Assembly: GCA_023150295.1 (NCBI GenBank)
Contig: JAKLLE010000036.1
Location: forward strand, 1 to 36,168
DNA from: Giesbergeria sp.
GTDB lineage: Bacteria; Pseudomonadota; Gammaproteobacteria; Burkholderiales; Burkholderiaceae_C
Direction of reading: 5' to 3'
Length of the DNA stretch: 36,168 nt
A model generated the notes under the pieces. That model did not search any database. It was not told the origin of the DNA and saw only the letters and a program-made list of their open reading frames with translations. This document shows positions 22,239 through 36,168 of this stretch, one piece after another. The translations under genes and the position numbers were made by a program. Numbering within the stretch: the first letter of the stretch is position 1; every line of letters starts with the position of its first letter.

Positions 22239-23598
22239 CCGACAGATTGTCCGGGACGCCTTCGGCCTTGTGGGGAACCCCCGGCAACAAATGGCCAGGC
22301 GACGGCATCAGGCGTGCATCGGTGTTGTGTGCAAGAAACGCTTGTATCTGATCGCTCCCCTCGGCCCGGAACACCGAGCAGGTGCAGTACAGCAAGCGAC
22401 CCCCAGGGCGTACCAGAGGCCAGAGGGTGCGCAGCAGGTGGGCCTGGATGGCGGCCAGCTGGGCCACGTCGCTCTCGCGGCGCAGCCAGGCCACATCGGG
22501 GTGCCGGCGCACGATGCCCGATGCCGTGCAGGGCGCGTCCAGCAGGATGGCGTCGAAGGGCTCGCCGCCGCAGTGCGCCTGCCACCAGTCTTCGGGGCGC
22601 CCGGCATCGGCCGCCAGCACCTGGGCCTGCAACTGACAACGCTCCAGCGTGGCGCGGATGCGCTCGCAGCGCTGCGCGTCCACATCCAGCGCTGTGAGCT
22701 GCAGGCGCGCCTGCGGCCCCGCCCATTCGAGCAGGTGCGCGGTCTTGCCGCCCGGCGCGGCACAGGCATCGAGCACACGCAAAGGCTGTTGCGAGGCCAG
22801 CTCCCGCAGCAGCAATGGCGCGGCCCATTGAGCGCCCGAGTCCTGCACCGACACCTCGCCGTGCGCAAAGCCTGGCAAGGCCTGCACAGCCACGGCCCGC
22901 TGCAGCACCAGACCATCGGCCCCAATGCAGGTCGCTCCCAAATTGATAGCTGCTAGCGCTTGCTGGTATTGCGCTGGAGTCGATTTTTGTTTGTTAACCC
23001 GCAGCACCATAGGCGCCTGGCAGTGGGGGGCTTGCAGTACGTCCTGCCAGTGCTGTGGGTGGTCCTGGCGCAGTCTTTGCACCCACCAGTGTGGGTGGTT
23101 CCAGCGTGCCAGCCCATCCTGCGCGACGGTATCACACAGCGCCTGGCGTTCGCGCAGAAAGCGCCGCAGGCAGGCGTTGACAAACCCCGCCTGGGCCCGC
23201 GTGCTGCGCTGGGCCTTGGCCGCCTCGACGGTCTGGTTGACCAGCGTGTGGGGCTCGTAGGCTGCGCTGGCGCCGGGCGCCATCAGTGCCAACGCCGTGC
23301 ACAGCAGTGCATCGGTCGCTGGCGCTGGCGTGCGCGGTGCCAACTGGCGGCGCAGGGCCTGCGCCATGCCCAGATGGCGCAGCGTCTCGAAAAACAAGGC
23401 CTGCACAGCGGGGCGCAGAGCGCTCGGAACGGTCTCCAGCGCCGTGGTTCCCGAGCGGCCTGCACGCACGGCCTGTACGCAAGCCGCCACCGACTGCAGC
23501 ACCACCGACAGTGCGGGCGCCTCGCCCGCAGCCGTGCGGCCCCCTGGGGCTTGAAGGTTGGCGCTGGGTTGCTGTGCGCTGCTGGTTTTTCCGTGCAT
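22189..23598 (-). CDS. rsmB: 16S rRNA (cytosine(967)-C5)-methyltransferase RsmB
   Basis: RsmB makes m5C967 in 16S rRNA. Residues about 30-160 are a NusB-like RNA-binding domain (PHTLVNQTVEAAKAQ, GFVNACLRRFLRE). The methyltransferase domain begins near 190. The SAM loop is DACAAPGGKTAHLLE (277-291), the first catalytic cysteine is C357 in LDAPCTASG and the nucleophile is C407 in YCTCSVF. At 469 residues it is slightly longer than E. coli RsmB. Residues about 202-221 (NKQKSTPAQYQQALAAINLG) are encoded by a copy of the interspersed repeat. It begins 26 bp after the rpoC terminator's T-run; no promoter is obvious, so some read-through may express it. Confidence 0.93.
   Translation of the reverse strand: MHGKTSSAQQPSANLQAPGGRTAAGEAPALSVVLQSVAACVQAVRAGRSGTTALETVPSALRPAVQALFFETLRHLGMAQALRRQLAPRTPAPATDALLCTALALMAPGASAAYEPHTLVNQTVEAAKAQRSTRAQAGFVNACLRRFLRERQALCDTVAQDGLARWNHPHWWVQRLRQDHPQHWQDVLQAPHCQAPMVLRVNKQKSTPAQYQQALAAINLGATCIGADGLVLQRAVAVQALPGFAHGEVSVQDSGAQWAAPLLLRELASQQPLRVLDACAAPGGKTAHLLEWAGPQARLQLTALDVDAQRCERIRATLERCQLQAQVLAADAGRPEDWWQAHCGGEPFDAILLDAPCTASGIVRRHPDVAWLRRESDVAQLAAIQAHLLRTLWPLVRPGGRLLYCTCSVFRAEGSDQIQAFLAHNTDARLMPSPGHLLPGVPHKAEGVPDNLSGEHDGFFYALLEKQPG
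22945..22999 (+). repeat. Interspersed repeat copy C, inside rsmB
   Basis: The plus strand reads GATAGCTGCTAGCGCTTG, then a variable stretch and GCGCTGGAGTCGATTTTTG. It is a full match to the 18-base core shared with copies A and B. It lies antisense to rsmB and is read in frame there, giving about residues 202-221 at the N-terminal edge of the methyltransferase domain, without breaking the gene. Confidence 0.75.
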
Positions 23599-23623
23599 GA
23601 ATTCAGAAGGATAGGAGACCCAT

Positions 23624-23664
23624 AAAAAAACTCCCGGCCTGCCTGGAACCAGACAGGCCGGGAG
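23624..23664 (-). terminator. Intrinsic terminator of the rpoBC operon
   Basis: On the minus strand CTCCCGGCCTG and CAGGCCGGGAG form a perfect 11-bp outer stem (23654-23664 with 23631-23641), extended inward with one mismatch, followed directly by seven T residues (23624-23630). It lies 25 bp after the rpoC stop and before rsmB, so it is a strong end for the ribosomal-protein/RNA-polymerase transcript. Confidence 0.95.
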
Positions 23665-23689
23665 CGCGGTAGGTCATGCCGTCTGCAGA

Positions 23690-27934
<4,245 letters not shown>

Positions 27935-27955
27935 AAGACTCTTTCCCTTTCCGAA

Positions 27956-32068
<4,113 letters not shown>

Positions 32069-32231
32069 GAGATCTCCGGGCTAAGACTGGGGTCCTGGGT
32101 CTTCGACGACGGAACTGCGGAAGGATATGCCGCAGGCTTGGCGGTTGGCCACTACCAACCATGGCGGACGGCGATGCCTTGCACATCGCCCGGACCAAGG
32201 CGCCTTCTGCTGTCGGATGGGTCAGAAGACA

Positions 32232-32315
32232 CTTGAAACCCTGACGGAGAGGGTTGGGTTTCAGGTGTGCTCTGGAAGCACCAAAGGCTGGAGGCCCTGT
32301 GAGGACACTCCAGCC
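32232..32315 (-). promoter_or_regulatory. Two hairpins in the rplL-rpoB spacer (attenuator or processing site)
   Basis: In the 263-bp spacer, GGCTGGAG (32286-32293) pairs with CTCCAGCC (32308-32315), followed on the minus strand by only TTTGG. Further on, CTTGAAACCC (32232-32241) pairs with GGGTTTCAGG (32256-32265) with one mismatch. In E. coli the same spacer holds a partial terminator and an RNase III site that set the ratio of ribosomal proteins to RNA polymerase. A similar role is likely here but inferred from position. No gene is seen in the rest of the spacer (32069-32231). Confidence 0.5.
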
Positions 32316-32331
32316 CTTGAAAGAGACCGAA

Positions 32332-32709
32332 TTACTTGAGTTCGGCCTTGGCGCCGGCTTCCACCAGCTTCTTGACAGCAGCTTCGGCGTCAGCCTTGGC
32401 AATGCCTTCCTTGACGTTCTTGGGCGCGCCGTCCACCAGGTCCTTGGCTTCCTTCAGGCCCAGACCGGTGATTTCACGCACGGCCTTGATGACGGACACC
32501 TTGTTGGCGCCAGCATCGGTCAGCACGACGTTGAATTCGGTCTTCTCTTCGGCGGCAGCAGCGCCGGCAGCAGCGCCACCAGCGGCCGGTGCAGCCATGG
32601 CGGCTGCGGACACGCCAAACTTCTCTTCAATGGCCTTGACCAGGTCATTGAGTTCCATGACCGTCATGCCGTCCAGAGCGGTCAGAAATGCGTCTTTATC
32701 GAATGCCAT
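32332..32709 (-). CDS. rplL: 50S ribosomal protein L7/L12
   Basis: The stalk protein that recruits translation factors to the ribosome; present in several copies per ribosome as dimers bound to L10. The N-terminal dimerisation domain (residues 1-32, [19 protein letters not shown]) is followed by an Ala/Gly hinge (about 35-53) and the factor-binding C-terminal domain with [20 protein letters not shown]. At 125 residues it is normal. GAGGA lies 7 bases before the ATG. It follows rplJ by 43 bp in the usual order. Confidence 0.98.
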   Translation of the reverse strand: MAFDKDAFLTALDGMTVMELNDLVKAIEEKFGVSAAAMAAPAAGGAAAGAAAAEEKTEFNVVLTDAGANKVSVIKAVREITGLGLKEAKDLVDGAPKNVKEGIAKADAEAAVKKLVEAGAKAELK

Positions 32710-32752
32710 TTGAATATCCTCACAAATCGGTTAACAAGTTCGCCGCACGCGC

Positions 32753-33253
32753 TCAGGCTGCAGCTGCTTCGCCTTTTTTCGCCGCCAGGGCACCCAGCAC
32801 CACTGCGGTGCGGGACATCGGCGACATCAGCAAGCCACACAACTGGGCCAGCAACACTTCCTTGGAAGGAATATTGGCCAGTTGCTTCACGCCGTTGACA
32901 TCCAGGGCCTTGCCTGCGAAAGCGCCGCCGCGAATGACCAGCTTGTCGTTGGTCTTCGCGAAATCGGCCACCACCTTGGCGGCAGCCACAGCGTCTTCGG
33001 AGAAGCCATAGATCAGCGGACCGGTCATCTGGTCGGCCACCACGTCAAACTGGCTGCCTGCCACAGCACGGCGGGCCAGGGTGTTCTTCAGAACACTCAG
33101 ACTCACACCCTTGCTGCGTGCATCGACGCGCAGTTTGGTCATGTCGGCGACCGTGATGCCACGGTATTCCGCAATCACAAGCGTTTGAGCTTTAGCGGCG
33201 AGGCTGGTCACTTCGTTGATGACCGCTTCTTTCTCACTGCGATTAAGACTCAA
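32753..33253 (-). CDS. rplJ: 50S ribosomal protein L10
   Basis: L10 anchors L7/L12 dimers to the large subunit and, in complex with them, represses its own operon. The sequence starts [14 protein letters not shown] and contains [17 protein letters not shown] and [11 protein letters not shown], all typical, with the C-terminal L12-binding helix at about 140-166. The start codon is TTG at 33253, 6 bases after AAAGGAG; no ATG or GTG fits. The rare start fits an mRNA whose translation is held back by autogenous control. The upstream 221 bp are a structured leader. Confidence 0.97.
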   Translation of the reverse strand: MSLNRSEKEAVINEVTSLAAKAQTLVIAEYRGITVADMTKLRVDARSKGVSLSVLKNTLARRAVAGSQFDVVADQMTGPLIYGFSEDAVAAAKVVADFAKTNDKLVIRGGAFAGKALDVNGVKQLANIPSKEVLLAQLCGLLMSPMSRTAVVLGALAAKKGEAAAA

Positions 33254-33474
33254 GGTCTACTCCTTTAAATGCACTTCGGGACAAGTCCCTCGGTGCGCTC
33301 TTGTTGCAGCGACCAACTGTGAAGGAACAATCATTCCATCTGCAGCGGGATCGCCATCTGCGCTGGCCTTGCGGATTAAGTGCCGTTGGCACACCAGCGG
33401 TCTTGGATGGCCCACCACACGGGTGCGGTGGCCCACCACCGAGGCACCTTGCGGCGCCTCAAGATCTCGCGCAA
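33254..33474 (-). ncRNA. L10 leader (autoregulatory 5' region of rplJ)
   Basis: The 221-bp gap between rplA and rplJ carries no gene but is highly structured on the minus strand. GAGGCGCC-GCAA-GGTGCCTC (33441-33460) forms a tetraloop hairpin. CGCTGG and CCAGCG (33361-33366 with 33394-33399) enclose the smaller hairpin GTGCC-AAC-GGCAC (33380-33392). GCACCGAGGGAC and GTCCCGAAGTGC (33271-33296) form a hairpin just before the AAAGGAG of rplJ. This position and form agree with the L10/L12-binding leader of rplJ mRNA. The identity rests on position and hairpins, not on a covariance search. Confidence 0.65.
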
Positions 33475-34170
33475 TTACGCTGCGATGGTTTGCGTGTCGA
33501 TGCGAACACCGAGACCCATGGTCGAGGACAGGGCCACCTTGCGCAGGTACAGACCCTTGCTCGTGGCGGGCTTGGCCTTGTTCAGCGCGTCGATCAGCGC
33601 AGACAGGTTGGCCTGGAGCTTGTCGTTGTCGAACGAGCGGCGACCAATGGTGCTGTGCACGATACCTGCCTTGTCCACGCGGAACTGCACCTGACCCGCC
33701 TTGGCGTTCTTCACGGCCGTAGCCACATCCGGCGTCACGGTACCCACCTTGGGGTTGGGCATCAGGCCACGGGGGCCCAGGATCTGGCCCAGCGTACCCA
33801 CCACGCGCATCGCGTCCGGCGCAGCAATCACCACGTCGAAGGGCATATCACCCGCCTTGACCATGGCGGCCAGGTCGTCCATACCCACGATGTCGGCACC
33901 AGCAGCCTTGGCTTCTTCAGCCTTGGCGCCTTGTGCGAACACGGCCACACGGGTGGTCTTGCCGGTACCAGCCGGCAGCACCACGGCGCCGCGCACCACT
34001 TGGTCGGACTTCTTGGCGTCCACGCCCAGTTGCACAGCCACGTCGATAGACTCATCGAACTTGGCGGTGGCCGCTTCCTTGACGATGGCCAGCGCCTCGG
34101 TCAAGGGATACAGACGGGTGGATTCCACCTTGCCCTGCAGGGCTTTTTGCTTCTTGGTCAGCTTGGCCAT
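33475..34170 (-). CDS. rplA: 50S ribosomal protein L1
   Basis: L1 forms the mobile L1 stalk that handles deacylated tRNA at the E site; in many bacteria it also represses the rplK-rplA mRNA. The start [11 protein letters not shown], the segment [20 protein letters not shown] and the C-terminal [10 protein letters not shown] are diagnostic. Its 231 residues are the normal length. The ATG follows the rplK TAA with no gap, so translation is probably coupled. Confidence 0.98.
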   Translation of the reverse strand: MAKLTKKQKALQGKVESTRLYPLTEALAIVKEAATAKFDESIDVAVQLGVDAKKSDQVVRGAVVLPAGTGKTTRVAVFAQGAKAEEAKAAGADIVGMDDLAAMVKAGDMPFDVVIAAPDAMRVVGTLGQILGPRGLMPNPKVGTVTPDVATAVKNAKAGQVQFRVDKAGIVHSTIGRRSFDNDKLQANLSALIDALNKAKPATSKGLYLRKVALSSTMGLGVRIDTQTIAA

Positions 34171-34602
34171 TTACACACCCTCCACCGTCACGCCCATGGA
34201 GCGCGCAGAACCTGCAATGGTACGAACAGCGGCATCCAGGGATGCTGCGTTCATGTCCTTCATCTTGGTCTTGGCGATTTCTTCCAGCTGAGCGCGGGTG
34301 ATCTTGCCGACCTTGGTCTTCAATGCATTGGAAGAACCCTTTTCCAGCTTGATGGCTTTTTTGATCAGCGTAGTCGCCGGGGGGGTCTTGATGATGAAGG
34401 TGAAGCTCTTGTCTGCAAACGCCGTGATGACGACGGGCAGAGGAAGGCCGGGCTCCACACCCTGGGTCTGCGCGTTGAACGCCTTGCAGAACTCCATGAT
34501 GTTGAGACCACGTTGACCCAGAGCGGGACCGATGGGGGGAGAGGGATTGGCCTTACCAGCTGGCACTTGCAGCTTGATGAAGCCGACGATTTTCTTCGCC
34601 AT
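34171..34602 (-). CDS. rplK: 50S ribosomal protein L11
   Basis: L11 binds the GTPase-associated centre of 23S rRNA and is needed for RelA activation. [20 protein letters not shown] (12-31) with [13 protein letters not shown] is the N-terminal domain; [20 protein letters not shown] and the C-terminal [11 protein letters not shown] are the RNA-binding domain. The length of 143 residues is normal. AAGGAG lies 8 bases before the ATG. It is the thiostrepton-target protein, with the proline-rich PPIGP region intact. Confidence 0.98.
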   Translation of the reverse strand: MAKKIVGFIKLQVPAGKANPSPPIGPALGQRGLNIMEFCKAFNAQTQGVEPGLPLPVVITAFADKSFTFIIKTPPATTLIKKAIKLEKGSSNALKTKVGKITRAQLEEIAKTKMKDMNAASLDAAVRTIAGSARSMGVTVEGV

Positions 34603-34681
34603 TCTTAGGACTCCTTACGGGTATTGACGCCTTTGACAATGATGCGCAGGCTCCCCGGGGTTGTTGACTCTTTGGTGTGCA

Positions 34682-34705
34682 GGATGCCGAGTCAGAGAGG
34701 CATCC
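34682..34705 (-). other. Small hairpin between nusG and rplK
   Basis: GGATGCC (34682-34688) and GGCATCC (34699-34705) form a 7-bp stem with a 10-base loop in the 119-bp nusG-rplK gap. There is no T-run, so it is more likely an mRNA processing or stability element, or part of the L1-binding leader, than a terminator. Confidence 0.4.
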
Positions 34706-34721
34706 AATGAACCCGTTGCAC

Positions 34722-35312
34722 TCAGGTTTTTTCGATTTGGCTGAATTCCAGCTCGACAGGGGTCGAACGGCCGAAAATCATGACCGAGACACGCACACGG
34801 CTCTTCTCGTAGTTCACGTCTTCCACCGAGCCGTTGAAGTCCGTGAACGGACCTTCCTTGACACGCACCATTTCACCCACCATGAATTCCACCTTGTGGC
34901 GCGGCTTATCGGTACCCTCCTGCATCTGGTTCACGATCTTCTGGACTTCGTCTTCAGAAATCGGCGCAGGACGGTTTTTGGCGCCCCCCACAAACCCAGT
35001 GACCTTGCTCGTGTGCTTGATCAGGTGCCAGGTGTCATCGTCCATGACCATCTCAACGAACACGTAGCCGGGGAACAGACGACGTTCGGTGGTCTTGCGC
35101 TGGCCGTTTTTCATTTCGACCACTTCTTCAGTGGGAACCAAAATGCGACCAAATTTCGACTGCATACCCGAACGGGCGATGCGCTCTGCAATGTTGCGCT
35201 CTACCGCTTTTTCCATACCCGAGTAGGCATGGACAATGTACCAGCGCAGGTCAGGGTTGGCAGAGGCCGAACCCACCGCAACCACGCCACTCAGTTCAAC
35301 ATCAGCGCTCAT
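34722..35312 (-). CDS. nusG: Transcription termination/antitermination protein NusG
   Basis: NusG binds RNA polymerase to suppress pausing and couples it to Rho or the ribosome. [18 protein letters not shown] (N-terminal NGN domain), [16 protein letters not shown] and GFVGG are followed by the KOW domain with [22 protein letters not shown]. It has 196 residues, with an N-terminal extension of about 20 residues before the NGN domain. Its ATG shares one base with the secE TAA, so the two are translationally coupled as in other bacteria. Confidence 0.98.
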   Translation of the reverse strand: MSADVELSGVVAVGSASANPDLRWYIVHAYSGMEKAVERNIAERIARSGMQSKFGRILVPTEEVVEMKNGQRKTTERRLFPGYVFVEMVMDDDTWHLIKHTSKVTGFVGGAKNRPAPISEDEVQKIVNQMQEGTDKPRHKVEFMVGEMVRVKEGPFTDFNGSVEDVNYEKSRVRVSVMIFGRSTPVELEFSQIEKT

Positions 35313-35695
35313 TATTTTCTCCAGCCCAGGAACAGGTCATACAGCACCCATTCAAGGGTCTTGTCCGTGAGCCAAAGGAACAACGCCATCACCACCGCAA
35401 ACGCAAACACGTAGCCGGTCATTTGAATGGCTTCTTTGCGGCTGGGCCAAACCACCTTCTTGGCTTCGCGCCAGGAGTCCTTTGAAAAAGCGACCAGCTG
35501 GCGGCCTTGCTCTGACATCAAGAACACCACAACCGCCAGGATCAACCCCGCGATCAACGCCCCCCACTGAACCATGGGGCCCTGTTTGCTGAGCAGGTAA
35601 AAGCCAGCGACAGAGCCCACCACCAACAGCACCACGGCTGCCAGCTTGGCTTTATCCAGCCCCGTACTGACTGTTTCAACTTGCGAAGTGGCCAT
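35312..35695 (-). CDS. secE: Preprotein translocase subunit SecE
   Basis: SecE is the small essential subunit of the SecYEG protein channel in the inner membrane. It has three transmembrane segments (about residues 18-34, 43-60 and 95-115), as in E. coli SecE. The conserved cytoplasmic amphipathic region is [23 protein letters not shown] before the last segment. At 127 residues it is the long, three-helix form. GAGGA precedes the ATG. It lies between tRNA-Trp and nusG. Confidence 0.96.
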   Translation of the reverse strand: MATSQVETVSTGLDKAKLAAVVLLVVGSVAGFYLLSKQGPMVQWGALIAGLILAVVVFLMSEQGRQLVAFSKDSWREAKKVVWPSRKEAIQMTGYVFAFAVVMALFLWLTDKTLEWVLYDLFLGWRK

Positions 35696-35736
35696 TGCCG
35701 CTTATCCTCAATGTTTCGGTGCCGCTCAAGACACTG

Positions 35737-35762
35737 AAGCCCGCCAGAGACTGGCGGGCTTT
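35737..35762 (-). other. Hairpin between tRNA-Trp and secE
   Basis: AAGCCCGCCAG (35737-35747) and CTGGCGGGCTT (35751-35761) form a perfect 11-bp stem with a 3-base loop. On the minus strand the bases after it are CAGTGTCTT rather than a T-run. It may give partial termination after tuf and tRNA-Trp, or protect the secE-nusG mRNA end after the tRNA is cut out. No other signal is seen in this 83-bp gap. Confidence 0.55.
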
Positions 35763-35778
35763 GTTTGCCACTTTCAGA

Positions 35779-35854
35779 TGGCAGGGGCAGTAGGAATCGA
35801 ACCTACAACCTTCGGTTTTGGAGACCGACGCTCTGCCAATTGAGCTATACCCCT
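35779..35854 (-). tRNA. tRNA-Trp (CCA)
   Basis: The 76-base cloverleaf has acceptor stem AGGGGTA/TGCCCCT (one G-U pair), D-stem, anticodon loop CTCCAAA (anticodon CCA), T-loop TTCGATT and an encoded CCA. It begins 8 bp after the tuf stop codon and is evidently co-transcribed with tuf, the common arrangement in betaproteobacteria. Confidence 0.98.
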
Positions 35855-35862
35855 AGACCTCT

Positions 35863-36168
<306 letters not shown>

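Overview
The window is a GC-rich stretch of a betaproteobacterial chromosome, most likely a member of the Comamonadaceae (Acidovorax/Comamonas/Delftia type). The evidence for this is the gene order tuf, tRNA-Trp, secE, nusG, rplKAJL, rpoBC, the protein sequences of RpoB, RpoC, L10 and PilT/PilU, and two kinds of short repeat that I associate with this family. No prophage, integron or complete insertion sequence is visible.

Left part (1-3567, minus strand): an aminotransferase and an O6-alkylguanine-DNA alkyltransferase (ogt) run straight into a type I-F CRISPR adaptation module. Cas1 is intact. The downstream cas2-3 gene keeps only its Cas2 domain and part of its HD nuclease domain, and it ends after about 236 recognisable residues of a protein that normally has about 1,100. 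Beyond the break lie about 180 bp of non-cas DNA with a near-perfect inverted repeat, then a strong ribosome binding site and start codon for a gene that runs off the left edge. No CRISPR array is present.

Metabolic cluster (3696-10911): a single-chain acyl-CoA carboxylase (biotin carboxylase, biotin carrier and carboxyltransferase in one 1,098-residue protein) and an AMP-forming acyl-CoA ligase run on the minus strand. They diverge from a TetR regulator and a translationally coupled periplasmic ligand-binding protein. A 37-bp imperfect palindrome between ligase and regulator is the obvious operator candidate. Together they look like uptake, activation and carboxylation of an organic acid under TetR control.

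Pilus and housekeeping block (10946-18514): a YggS-type PLP protein; pilT, a cyclic-nucleotide-binding-fold gene and pilU for type IV pilus retraction; a 3-hydroxyisobutyrate dehydrogenase-family reductase; and the conserved rsmI / yraN, diaA-like, BON-lipoprotein cluster, in which rsmI (TTG start) and yraN (ATG) diverge from start codons sharing one base. tRNA-Phe follows with a clear promoter and terminator.

Signal transduction and rRNA modification (18569-23598, minus strand): rsmB, a DUF4390 protein, an NtrY-like sensor kinase and a receiver-Fis response regulator, with overlapping or near-overlapping ends.

Transcription/translation operon (23624-36168, minus strand): the 3' end of tuf, tRNA-Trp, secE, nusG, rplK, rplA, an L10 leader, rplJ (TTG start), rplL, a structured spacer, rpoB, rpoC and a strong terminator.

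The less ordinary signals are the truncated Cas1/Cas2-HD module, a roughly 50-bp interspersed repeat that sits inside the reading frames of two unrelated enzymes, the palindromic TetR operator overlapping the regulator's start codon, the cyclic-nucleotide-fold gene between the two retraction ATPases, and a C-A mismatch in the acceptor stem of tRNA-Phe.
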